A stretch of DNA of 8,177 nt from Cryomorphaceae bacterium (GCA_003564735.1 PXEK01000217.1:1-8177); one strand, 5' to 3'. Shown: positions 1 through 5,877, counted from the first letter of the stretch. The notes: generated by a model not told the origin, from the sequence alone. Numbers and translations: made by a program.

Positions 1-1
1 A

Positions 2-283
2 GATCACCGCATGGGAAGTATCTCGAAAGGGAAAGATGCGGATGTGGTGATTTGGGACGGGAATCCGCTCAGTGTTTATTCGAGAGTTCTTTACACTTTT
101 GTTGACGGCAGGGAGCTTTATTCTCAAAAGCGTCATGACCGCCTAATGCAACGCGACGAAGCCGAGCGCAACCGACTCATCGAAAAGCTCCTTCATGCTC
201 AGTCGCAAAACTACCCCACCAAAAAACCCGATAAAAAGGAGGGAAAGGTTTGGCATTGTGATGATTTGAGCGGAGGTGAGTGA
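2..283 (+). CDS. Amidohydrolase family protein, C-terminal fragment (5' end outside window)
   Basis: The frame is open to the left edge, so only the last ~93 residues are present. The first residues read DHRMGSISKGKDADVVIWDG, followed by NPLSVYSRV. This is the closing segment of metal-dependent amidohydrolases of the imidazolonepropionase-like group, where the chain returns to the small beta-sandwich domain after the TIM barrel (family knowledge). The ATG at 11 is internal to this motif and is not the real start. The tail is charged and coil-like (residues rich in R, E, K) and ends in a WHCDD motif; similar His/Cys tails occur in Bacteroidota amidohydrolases as far as I recall. The metal ligands lie upstream of the window, so substrate cannot be inferred. 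Many Bacteroidota members are exported, but this cannot be tested here. The stop is TGA at 281-283, and no U-tract terminator follows directly. Confidence 0.82.
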   Translation, partial: DHRMGSISKGKDADVVIWDGNPLSVYSRVLYTFVDGRELYSQKRHDRLMQRDEAERNRLIEKLLHAQSQNYPTKKPDKKEGKVWHCDDLSGGE

Positions 284-291
284 GGTGAATA

Positions 292-308
292 GCACGCGGA
301 TGACGTGC
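292..308. repeat. Short inverted repeat, 5-bp stem
   Basis: GCACG (292-296) and CGTGC (304-308) form a perfect 5-bp stem around a 7-nt loop, shortly after the amidohydrolase stop. No T-run follows, so it is unlikely to be an intrinsic terminator by itself. Confidence 0.4.
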
Positions 309-356
309 CCGCCTGCCGGTCGGACAGTGATTTGGCGGATCCCGCAGCGAAACAGG

Positions 357-377
357 GAATAGAGAATAGAGAATGGA
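357..377. repeat. Heptamer tandem repeat, three units
   Basis: GAATAGA at 357-363 and 364-370 is followed by GAATGGA at 371-377, giving three units in tandem with one substitution. It sits in the non-coding mosaic. Such a tract could vary in copy number between strains (inference). Confidence 0.6.
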
Positions 378-390
378 AAGCCACTCTCGG

Positions 391-407
391 CAGCGTTTGC
401 AACGCTG
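391..407. repeat. Perfect hairpin, 7-bp stem with TGC triloop
   Basis: CAGCGTT (391-397) pairs with AACGCTG (401-407) around a 3-nt loop. It is one of three hairpins in this intergenic region with a perfect stem and a 3-nt loop. No T-run follows. Confidence 0.6.
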
Positions 408-439
408 TCGCTATTTAGAAAATAGATTGACACAGATTT

Positions 440-453
440 GCTGCTTGCGCAGC
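440..453. repeat. Perfect hairpin, 5-bp stem
   Basis: GCTGC (440-444) pairs with GCAGC (449-453) around a TTGC loop; a T-G wobble could extend the stem by one pair. It follows a CACAGATT word at 431-438, the repeat context in which the other hairpins also occur. Confidence 0.45.
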
Positions 454-472
454 GCAGGATTCTTTGCTCCTT

Positions 473-572
473 TACGCTGATACAGCTTCGCTGTATCACA
501 GATTACGCAGACTTTACACTGTTAAATCCATTTGCATATTTGCTTTGCAGAAGTAGCATAACTGCGTTCATC
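473..572. repeat. Intergenic direct repeat, copy A
   Basis: These 100 bp align without any gap to 648-747 at a constant offset of 175, with about 14 mismatches (roughly 86% identity by hand count). Copy A begins with the perfect palindrome GATACAGC-TTC-GCTGTATC at 479-497 and continues through CACAGATTACGCAG and TGTTAAATCCAT. The offset is not a multiple of three, so the two copies would be read in different frames by any ORF spanning them, which argues for a DNA- or RNA-level element. Confidence 0.8.
479..497. repeat. Perfect hairpin, 8-bp stem with TTC triloop (repeat copy A)
   Basis: GATACAGC (479-486) is the exact reverse complement of GCTGTATC (490-497), with loop TTC. An RNA read from the plus strand could instead form a C(UUCG)-like loop. 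The equivalent hairpin in copy B has one A-C mismatch. Confidence 0.65.
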
Positions 573-586
573 TGCGACATCTGCGG
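569..586. repeat. 9-mer tandem repeat, two units
   Basis: CATCTGCGA (569-577) is followed directly by CATCTGCGG (578-586). These words are close to the reverse complement of the CACAGATTACGCAG word at 497-510, so the two could pair as a larger imperfect stem enclosing ~60 nt (inference). Confidence 0.55.
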
Positions 587-601
587 TTTGCCGAAGGCAA
601 A
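587..601. repeat. Perfect hairpin, 6-bp stem with GAA triloop
   Basis: TTTGCC (587-592) pairs with GGCAAA (596-601) around GAA. It abuts the CATCTGCGG unit on its left and ATCAGCG on its right, as if a small palindrome had been placed inside an ATCTGCG-type repeat. Confidence 0.6.
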
Positions 602-647
602 TCAGCGTAAGGAGGCAGAAGTAGCAGAAACAATTGCTGTGCAGCCA

Positions 648-747
648 TACACTGATACAGCTTCGCTGCATCGCTTATTGCGCAGACTTTACGCTGTTAA
701 ATCCATCCGCTTATTTGCTTTGCAGAGCAAACATAACTGCGTTCATC
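648..747. repeat. Intergenic direct repeat, copy B
   Basis: This is the second copy of the 473-572 element, shifted by exactly 175 bp with no indels. It carries the palindrome at 654-672 with one mismatch (A657 against C669). Substitutions cluster at 727-731, where copy B reads GCAAA instead of AGTAG; this creates a 6-bp stem absent from copy A. Confidence 0.8.
714..731. repeat. Hairpin specific to repeat copy B
   Basis: TTTGCT (714-719) pairs with AGCAAA (726-731) around a 6-nt loop. The corresponding segment of copy A (539-556) has the left arm but not the right arm. Confidence 0.45.
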
Positions 748-861
748 AGTTTACCCTCTCAGCTTTACCGGCTTAGGGCGTATCTGATAGAGAAGCAGTA
801 AGAAAGACAATCATACTTGCGGTAACGAATAACTTTCAATACAAACCCACCCCAAATACCG

Positions 862-869
862 TATTTTTG
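862..869 (+). promoter_or_regulatory. Putative Bacteroidota -7 box for the DinB lipoprotein gene
   Basis: TATTTTTG at 862-869 matches the TAnnTTTG -7 consensus of Bacteroidota sigma factors exactly. A weak TTTC at 834-837 could serve as the upstream -33 element, at the long end of usual spacing. Transcription would start about 875, leaving a ~35-nt leader before the ATG at 909. TATACTTTG just downstream is an alternative. This is consensus matching only. Confidence 0.4.
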
Positions 870-908
870 TCATCGGTTTTATACTTTGCTTATCGTAAAT
901 CATGTACC

Positions 909-1502
909 ATGAAGCTTTACACAAAAATGTTCGCTTTTGCATTGTTCGCCATGTTGGCGGGATGCCAACCGGCACAAGAAAAAAATAAATCGGAGGAAAT
1001 GAAACAAGAAAAATCAATCGTTAAAGATTATGCGGCTTACAACTTGTGGGCGAATGAGCGGTATGCCGAGTGGCTGCGAACTGCCGATACCGGTCAGTTT
1101 CATCGTGATGTGGAGTCGAGCTTCAACAGTCTGGCGAAAACCGTTAATCACCTGTGGAACGCCGAGGCGGGCTGGCTCAATACACTCAATAGGGAGCCGT
1201 GGGGCGAACCCCCCGGAGCTGCATTTGACGGAACTCATGAAGAGTTGCTCATGGGTTGGTTACAGGCAAGTAAGGATTTTGCCGACTATGCCGCAAGCCT
1301 TCAAACCGATTCCCTCCAAAGTGTATATCACCGGAAAGACGGTCAAATTTTGGGTACGGCCGAGGAACTCATGCACCATGTTTTCAATCACGCCACGTAC
1401 CATCGCGGTCAGTTAATCACTATCGGCAGGCAGGTGGGACTCGCCGATCCGCCCCGCGCCGATTATGTGTACTACTTGAGTATTCGGGAAGCCGGTCGGT
1501 AA
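909..1502 (+). CDS. DinB-family protein with lipoprotein signal peptide
   Basis: The product is 197 residues. DinB-fold proteins are four-helix bundles that bind a divalent metal through three histidines. Candidate ligands are intact: H81 in NHLWNAEAGW, and H161 and H165 in NHATYHRGQ. The typical DinB opening (AYNLWANERYAEWL) starts near residue 43. Upstream is a basic MKLYTK start, a hydrophobic stretch, and lipobox LAGC with Cys19, then a charged linker, so the protein is probably lipidated and held in an envelope membrane. Most family members are cytoplasmic, and some act as thiol-dependent transferases; no substrate is evident here. I chose ATG 909 because the in-frame TTG at 867 lies inside a promoter-like box and would bury the signal peptide. 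An internal ATG at 999, just after GGAGGAA, would give a 167-residue cytoplasmic form; the strong lipobox makes that less likely. The gene appears monocistronic. Confidence 0.88.
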   Translation: MKLYTKMFAFALFAMLAGCQPAQEKNKSEEMKQEKSIVKDYAAYNLWANERYAEWLRTADTGQFHRDVESSFNSLAKTVNHLWNAEAGWLNTLNREPWGEPPGAAFDGTHEELLMGWLQASKDFADYAASLQTDSLQSVYHRKDGQILGTAEELMHHVFNHATYHRGQLITIGRQVGLADPPRADYVYYLSIREAGR

Positions 1503-1656
1503 ACTATCATGCATTCTGCATTACAAAGCGTTATCGTTTTGTGTTGAGAGATTGCGTTTTCGGTATTTAAACGGGTTTTCGGTTCTGACCAAAAAGAGAA
1601 TGATGAAACTTTTGCGGCCTCAAACTGTTTACTCACAAACCGCAAATTTTCGAGGG
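1503..1656. other. Intergenic spacer upstream of the acyl-CoA dehydrogenase promoter
   Basis: No gene is supported here. The spacer contains a small palindrome (ATGCA-TTC-TGCAT, 1509-1521) without a T-run, a direct 9-mer repeat GTTTTCGGT (1556-1564 and 1575-1583), and one copy of the window-wide 15-mer GGTTCTGACCAAAAA at 1581-1595. Confidence 0.6.
1581..1595 (+). repeat. Dispersed 15-mer, copy 1
   Basis: GGTTCTGACCAAAAA occurs here on the plus strand. The same word occurs as its reverse complement at 2911-2925 and again on the plus strand at 6094-6108. Confidence 0.75.
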
Positions 1657-1683
1657 TTAAATCACTCAAATAAACTACCTTCG
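1657..1683 (+). promoter_or_regulatory. Putative promoter of the acyl-CoA dehydrogenase gene
   Basis: TACCTTCG at 1676-1683 differs by one base from the Bacteroidota TAnnTTTG -7 box. A TTA at 1657-1659 lies 19 nt upstream of its first base, fitting the TTG -33 position. The leader to the ATG at 1713 would be about 25 nt, A-rich (AAAGAAA) and without a Shine-Dalgarno sequence, as is usual in the phylum. Confidence 0.45.
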
Positions 1684-1712
1684 CGGCGATTTTTAAAGAA
1701 ATTGAATAGCAT

Positions 1713-2855
1713 ATGAATTTTGAATTAACTGAAGAACAAAAGGCTGTACGTGATGCGGCTAGAGATTTTGCTCAAAATGTGGTAAAACCTACGGCAATTG
1801 AACGGGATAACACGCAAACCTTTGCCGCTGAGGAAATGAAACAATTGGGTGAGCTCGGCTTTATGGGAATGATGACAAGCCCCGATTACGGCGGCAGCGG
1901 AATGGATACGGTTTCGTACGTTTTAGCAATGGAAGAAATCAGTAAAGTTGATGCCTCTGTTTCAGTGTGTATGTCTGTAAACAACTCGTTGGTATGTTGG
2001 GGTTTGGAGAAGTTTGGCAGCGAAGAGCAAAAACAAAAATATTTATTGCCTTTAGCCAAAGGTGAAAAAATAGGTGCATTTTGTTTATCAGAGCCTGAGG
2101 CAGGCTCCGATGCAACATCACAGCGCACAACGGCCATTGATAAAGGTGATCACTACGTACTGAACGGAACGAAAAACTGGATTACCAACGGCGGCAGCGC
2201 TTCGGTTTATTTGGTTATTGCACAAACCAACCCTGAAAAAGGCCACAAAGGCATTAGCGCATTTATCGTAGAGCGCGGTATGGAAGGTTTTGTTGTGGGC
2301 GCAAAAGAAGATAAGATGGGAATTCGTTCGTCTGATACTCATACACTTATGTTTCAAGACGTGAAGGTGCCTAAAGAGAACCGAATTGGTGAAGACGGCT
2401 TCGGCTTTAAATTCGCCATGAAAACGCTTGAGGGCGGTCGTATAGGTATTGCGGCTCAGGCTTTGGGTATTGCTTCCGGCGCTTTTGAACTGGCTACGGC
2501 TTACTCCAAAGAGCGTAAGGCATTTGGTAAAGAAATCAATAAGCATCAGGCTATTGCGTTTAAATTGGCCGATATGGCTACCGAGATTGAGGCAGCCCGA
2601 CTCATGTGCATTAAGTCGGCATGGATGAAAGATAACGGACTTAACTTTGGTATGTCAAGTGCCATGGCGAAATTGTACGCTTCACGCGTGGCTATGGAAG
2701 TGACCACCGAGGCGGTTCAGGTTCATGGCGGCTACGGATACGTGAAAGAGTACCACGTTGAGCGTTTAATGCGCGATGCTAAAATCACTCAAATTTATGA
2801 GGGTACTTCTGAAATTCAAAAAATCGTGATCAGTCGAGGTATTCTCGCCGAATAA
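1713..2855 (+). CDS. Acyl-CoA dehydrogenase, short-chain (butyryl-CoA) type
   Basis: The product has 380 residues, the normal length for a soluble FAD-dependent acyl-CoA dehydrogenase. These enzymes oxidise acyl-CoA to trans-2-enoyl-CoA and pass electrons to ETF. The N-terminal helical domain opens with FELTEEQKAVRDAARDFA. Family signature 1 (GAFCLSEPEAGSDA, residues 121-134) and signature 2 (QVHGGYGYVKEY onward, from residue 336) are intact. The catalytic base is Glu363 in QIYEGTSEIQ, the position used by short/medium-chain and butyryl-CoA enzymes and not the isovaleryl-type position. Substrate length cannot be fixed from sequence; 2-methylacyl-CoA or glutaryl-like substrates are less likely. 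No etf or other beta-oxidation gene lies beside it. It has its own putative promoter and a strong terminator, so it is probably a single-gene unit. Confidence 0.95.
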   Translation: MNFELTEEQKAVRDAARDFAQNVVKPTAIERDNTQTFAAEEMKQLGELGFMGMMTSPDYGGSGMDTVSYVLAMEEISKVDASVSVCMSVNNSLVCWGLEKFGSEEQKQKYLLPLAKGEKIGAFCLSEPEAGSDATSQRTTAIDKGDHYVLNGTKNWITNGGSASVYLVIAQTNPEKGHKGISAFIVERGMEGFVVGAKEDKMGIRSSDTHTLMFQDVKVPKENRIGEDGFGFKFAMKTLEGGRIGIAAQALGIASGAFELATAYSKERKAFGKEINKHQAIAFKLADMATEIEAARLMCIKSAWMKDNGLNFGMSSAMAKLYASRVAMEVTTEAVQVHGGYGYVKEYHVERLMRDAKITQIYEGTSEIQKIVISRGILAE

Positions 2856-2876
2856 CACGAATGAAATACAAGCGAG

Positions 2877-2915
2877 TGCCGATGGAGTAACGCATGGCTT
2901 CATCGGCATTTTTTT
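2877..2915 (+). terminator. Intrinsic terminator after the acyl-CoA dehydrogenase
   Basis: TGCCGATG (2877-2884) pairs perfectly with CATCGGCA (2901-2908) around a 16-nt segment that can form a few more inner pairs, followed directly by seven T (2909-2915). It separates the dehydrogenase from the mevalonate operon. Its T-tract overlaps one copy of the dispersed 15-mer. Confidence 0.85.
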
Positions 2916-2927
2916 GGTCAGAACCCT
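2911..2927 (-). repeat. Dispersed 15/17-mer, copy 2 (reverse complement)
   Basis: On the minus strand this reads AGGGTTCTGACCAAAAA, sharing 17 bases with copy 3 at 6092-6108 and 15 with copy 1. It overlaps the terminator T-tract. Confidence 0.75.
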
Positions 2928-2963
2928 AATCACCACTGCAAATAATCACAGAACACGCTTTAC

Positions 2964-4049
2964 ATGGAAACGCCCGACTTTGTTTTTAAGGGAATTCAAA
3001 ACAGTCCTGAGCACGTCAAAACCGCTTGGCAATCGCCTTCAAACATTGCCATTGTGAAGTATTGGGGTAAAATTGGCGATCAAATACCCGCCAATGCCTC
3101 TCTCAGTCTCACTTTAGACGCCTGCCACACCCGAACAGAGGTGAGTTGCCGCAAGCGAGAAAGCGGTGAAAAACAACAAATCAACTTTTTCTTTGAGGGC
3201 AAAGAAGCGCCGGAGTTTGGTCAAAAAAGTTTTTCCTTCATTCAAAAGATTCGAGGTTTTCAGCCTTTTTTACAGGATTATCACCTCACCATCAAAACCG
3301 AAAATTCGTTTCCTCACTCTTCGGGAATTGCCTCATCGGCATCGGGGATGAGCGCATTGGCACTTTGTTTTATGTCGCTCGAAGATGAGTTGGCGGGAGG
3401 GTATGATGATGAGTTTTTTTTCAGGAAAGCCTCATTTCTGGCTCGTATCGGCTCGGGAAGTGCCTCGCGATCAATATACGGAAAAACGACCGTTTGGGGC
3501 GAACATCACGATTTTATTCAGAGTTCTAACTTGTATGCGGTGCCGCATCGCGAAAATGTACATCCCGTTTTTGATTCGTTTAATGATGTGATTTTGTTGA
3601 TTCACGAAGGCTCGAAATCGATATCCAGCACCGCGGGTCACGCAGCGTTAAACCACCACCCTTTTGCCGAGTCAAGGTACAGGGAGGCCGGTGTGAATAT
3701 GGGTTTGCTGAAAAATATTTTAGCCGCGGGTGATGTCGCGGCTTTTGGTGAGCTGGCTGAGCGTGAGGCGTTAATGCTTCATGCGTTGATGATGGCCGGC
3801 CCGCAACCTTTCATTTTGATGAAGCCCAATACACTTGCCGTGATTACCGCCGTTCAAGAGTTTCGCAAACAAACCCAAACGCCCGTGTACTTCACTTTAG
3901 ACGCAGGGGCTAACGTTCACATTTTGTTCCCTGATGAGGTTCGCGAAAAAGTGCTAAACTTTATTGAGGGTGAATTGGTTGTATATTGTGAAAACAAGCA
4001 ATACATTTGCGACCGAGTTGGGAACGGTCCCGTTAAACAACAACTATGA
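2964..4049 (+). CDS. mvaD: Diphosphomevalonate decarboxylase
   Basis: The product has 361 residues. This GHMP-superfamily enzyme uses ATP to convert mevalonate 5-diphosphate to isopentenyl diphosphate, CO2 and phosphate, the last step of the classical mevalonate pathway; it is cytosolic. Visible motifs: SPSNIAIVKYWGK (residues 24-36) at the substrate site; the phosphate-binding loop FPHSSGIASSASG (116-128), a variant of the eukaryotic TAAGLASSAAG; RIGSGSASRSIYG (161-173); and TLDAGAN (311-317), whose Asp313 corresponds to the catalytic aspartate of the family. The usual Pro of DAGPN is Ala here. A related archaeal decarboxylase acts on phosphomevalonate, but the WGK motif with the serine-rich loop favours the classical enzyme. 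Start ATG 2964 lies 48 nt after the preceding terminator with no Shine-Dalgarno. The stop overlaps the next start by 4 nt (ATGA, 4046-4049), implying coupled translation. Confidence 0.93.
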   Translation: METPDFVFKGIQNSPEHVKTAWQSPSNIAIVKYWGKIGDQIPANASLSLTLDACHTRTEVSCRKRESGEKQQINFFFEGKEAPEFGQKSFSFIQKIRGFQPFLQDYHLTIKTENSFPHSSGIASSASGMSALALCFMSLEDELAGGYDDEFFFRKASFLARIGSGSASRSIYGKTTVWGEHHDFIQSSNLYAVPHRENVHPVFDSFNDVILLIHEGSKSISSTAGHAALNHHPFAESRYREAGVNMGLLKNILAAGDVAAFGELAEREALMLHALMMAGPQPFILMKPNTLAVITAVQEFRKQTQTPVYFTLDAGANVHILFPDEVREKVLNFIEGELVVYCENKQYICDRVGNGPVKQQL

Positions 4050-4996
4050 TTAAAGAGGCGCTGTTTTATTCAAAGATTTTGCTTTTTGGCGAATACGGTA
4101 TTATTCAGGACTCTATGGGGCTGTCCATTCCGTATCGCGCTTTTCGCGGCGAATTCAAATTCACCGAAGAGCCCAATGAAGAACAGAAAAAATCTACGGC
4201 ATCACTCAAAAAATTTGCTCAATACATTAGAGAAGGATTAACAACAGGTACACTGAAATGTAAGATTGATGTTGATTCTTTCGACCGTGATATCGATAAC
4301 GGCGTTTATTTTGACTCCACCATTCCGCAAGGTTTTGGTGTGGGCAGCTCAGGGGCTTTAGTAGCGGCTGTTTATGACAAATATGCCGTAAACAAGATAG
4401 ATTCGAGAGAAAACATTGCCAAAAACGACATTTTAGAGCTCAAAAGAGTTTTTGGTGAGTTGGAAGCGCACTTTCACGGGAAAAGTTCGGGCATTGATCC
4501 GCTTATTTGCTACTTGAAGCTGCCTATTCTCATCAAGTCGAAAAGCGAGTTGGGCACAGTGGGTATTCCCGACTCAAAGCCTGATACCCCGCAAGGCTCG
4601 GGCGCTATTTTTTTACTCAACTCAGGTCAGCCCGGCGAAACACAGCCTATGGTGAACATTTTCATGGAGCGAATGAAGAATGAAGGGTTTCGCAACATGA
4701 TCAAAAAGGAGTTCAAGAAATACAACGACGAGTGTATAAAGGCCTTTTTGAACGGCGATTCCAAGCCGCTTTTCAAAAATTTGAAGTCGCTTTCATCCCT
4801 GATTTTGGACAACTTCAAGCCTATGATTCCCAAATCGTTTCACTCGCTTTGGGAAAAAGGACTTGAATCCAACGCTTACTATCTCAAACTTTGCGGCTCG
4901 GGCGGCGGAGGTTTTGTTTTGGGATTTACTGAAGACTTAGAAAAAGCACAGTCTCTGCTCAAAGACCACGAACTCGAAGTAATTTACAGGCTGTGA
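4046..4996 (+). CDS. GHMP kinase, probable mevalonate kinase
   Basis: The product has 316 residues, typical for bacterial or archaeal mevalonate kinase, which phosphorylates mevalonate with ATP in the cytosol. The three GHMP motifs are in order: YSKILLFGEYGI (8-19); the ATP loop IPQGFGVGSSGAL (93-105), with VGSSG in place of the common LGSSA; and KLCGSGGGGF (281-290). The segment AHFHGKSSGIDP (141-152) contains the probable catalytic Asp151, with Glu140 just before it as a likely metal ligand. This HG-x-SGID signature favours mevalonate kinase over phosphomevalonate kinase, but the latter cannot be excluded, because Bacteroidota GHMP kinases are often only automatically named. It is sandwiched between mvaD and the prenyltransferase with 4-nt overlaps on both sides (ATGA at 4046 and GTGA at 4993), so the three proteins are probably made from one transcript. 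Confidence 0.85.
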   Translation: MIKEALFYSKILLFGEYGIIQDSMGLSIPYRAFRGEFKFTEEPNEEQKKSTASLKKFAQYIREGLTTGTLKCKIDVDSFDRDIDNGVYFDSTIPQGFGVGSSGALVAAVYDKYAVNKIDSRENIAKNDILELKRVFGELEAHFHGKSSGIDPLICYLKLPILIKSKSELGTVGIPDSKPDTPQGSGAIFLLNSGQPGETQPMVNIFMERMKNEGFRNMIKKEFKKYNDECIKAFLNGDSKPLFKNLKSLSSLILDNFKPMIPKSFHSLWEKGLESNAYYLKLCGSGGGGFVLGFTEDLEKAQSLLKDHELEVIYRL

Positions 4997-5877
4997 GCCG
5001 AATTTTAAACAGGCGCCAACGTTACGCCCTGTTTAAGTTCTTTGCCTTGCTCTCACTGGTGAGGTGGTACAACATTTTTATTATCATCGGGGCGCAGTAT
5101 CTCGCATCTGTTTTTATGCTCAACCCCGAAGTGCCTTGGCTTGAGGTGGTGTTAGACCCATACTTGTTTATTGTAGCTCTTTCAACGGGGTTTATCGTGG
5201 CCTCTGGATTTATTATCAATGCGTTTTATGATTTGGAACGCGACGTCATCAATAAACCGCAGGAGGTGGTAATTAACAGATTGTTGAGTCAGCAAACAGG
5301 CTTGAATTTCTACTTTCTGTTCAATACCATCGGTATGATTTTGAGCTTTTACGTTTCCAAAAAGGTGATGTTGTTCAACTTCCTTTTTTCCATTGCCCTT
5401 TGGTTTTACAGTCACAAGCTTAAGAAAATGGGCTTCCTAGGTAACATCTCGGCGGTATCGCTTACCGTAGCACCGTTTTTGGTTATTGTGGTATATTATG
5501 AAGATATCAATCCGGCTATTTTCTTTTATGTGGCTTTTATAGCTTTAGTTCAACTCATCAGAGAATTGGTAAAGGATGTTATGGCACAAAAAGGAGATGT
5601 TATTTACGGGTATAAATCGGTGCCTTTGGATTACGGGTTGGATAAATCGAAAAGACTCATTTACACTTTGGCCGTAATGTTGCCGTTGCCGCCGGTGGCG
5701 TTGTATATGATATATGATTTCAATAACGTTGTGTACTACTTTGTAGCCGCGTTCATTGCTCTTTCAGCGGTGGTATTCCTAACCTACAAAGCCCGAGGTA
5801 AAAACGATTTTTCGAAAATCAATACCATGTTAAAAGGGGTAATTGCCGCCGGGATTTTGAGTATTTCATTGGTTTAA
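4993..5877 (+). CDS. UbiA-family prenyltransferase, geranylgeranylglycerol-phosphate geranylgeranyltransferase-like
   Basis: The product has 294 residues and about nine hydrophobic segments (near 17-41, 57-76, 105-121, 125-142, 151-168, 172-190, 222-243, 247-265, 279-294). UbiA enzymes are integral membrane Mg-dependent transferases that move a polyprenyl group from its diphosphate to an acceptor. The first Asp motif is NAFYDLERDVINKP (76-89): Asn76, Asp80 and Asp84 fit NxxxDxxxD. The second is RELVKDVMAQKGD (190-202); archaeal DGGGP synthases carry KDIEDIEGD there, so Asp195 and Asp202 are kept but the middle Asp is Ala198. This REx-KD-GD pattern resembles the archaeal ether-lipid branch more than UbiA, MenA or CtaB. 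The acceptor (glycerol lipid, quinone precursor or other) is not fixed by sequence. I chose GTG 4993 because it overlaps the kinase stop by 4 nt, its frame opens there, and it precedes the first helix sensibly. It ends 40 nt from the convergent peptidase gene. Confidence 0.85.
   Translation: MSRILNRRQRYALFKFFALLSLVRWYNIFIIIGAQYLASVFMLNPEVPWLEVVLDPYLFIVALSTGFIVASGFIINAFYDLERDVINKPQEVVINRLLSQQTGLNFYFLFNTIGMILSFYVSKKVMLFNFLFSIALWFYSHKLKKMGFLGNISAVSLTVAPFLVIVVYYEDINPAIFFYVAFIALVQLIRELVKDVMAQKGDVIYGYKSVPLDYGLDKSKRLIYTLAVMLPLPPVALYMIYDFNNVVYYFVAAFIALSAVVFLTYKARGKNDFSKINTMLKGVIAAGILSISLV

Larger units (their letters stand above)
284..866. other. Non-coding repeat mosaic between amidohydrolase and DinB genes
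   Basis: This ~580-bp stretch has no convincing gene. It holds a chain of short perfect hairpins (292-308, 391-407, 440-453, 479-497, 587-601, 714-731), a heptamer tandem (357-377), a 9-mer tandem (569-586) and a ~100-bp direct repeat (473-572 and 648-747). Fragments such as CACAGATTACGCAG and CATCTGCGACATCTGCGG recur and are roughly reverse complements of each other (497-510 against 572-585 match at 11 of 14 positions). I recognise this as the kind of degenerate intergenic repeat common in Bacteroidota genomes, but its function is unknown to me. The long open frame at 438-776 is judged spurious. Confidence 0.7.

Noticed and set aside
143..499. 118-codon open frame on the minus strand
   Set aside because: It overlaps the amidohydrolase 3' end antisense and then enters the repeat mosaic. 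The peptide has no recognisable family features.
473..747. CRISPR-like array
   Set aside because: There are only two long imperfect repeat copies with one spacer, internal hairpins of varied sequence, and no cas gene; it does not fit CRISPR repeat length or regularity.
438..776. 112-codon open frame on the plus strand
   Set aside because: It runs through both copies of the 175-bp-offset repeat in different frames, gives unrelated peptides for the two copies, has no recognisable domain, and is built of hairpins and tandem words. It is most likely spurious.
867..908. N-terminal extension of the DinB protein from TTG 867
   Set aside because: The TTG falls inside a TAnnTTTG promoter-like box, and the extension would place 14 residues before a good lipoprotein signal peptide that starts at ATG 909.
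1509..1521. Terminator for the DinB gene
   Set aside because: ATGCA-TTC-TGCAT is a 5-bp palindrome without a following T-run; too weak to call.
1472..1669. 65-codon open frame on the minus strand in the spacer after the DinB gene
   Set aside because: It has no domain, contains the dispersed 15-mer, and overlaps the end of the DinB gene. There is nothing to support coding.
2118..2546. 142-codon antisense open frame within the acyl-CoA dehydrogenase
   Set aside because: It lies wholly inside a strongly conserved gene on the other strand; the peptide is compositionally odd and unrecognised, a shadow frame.
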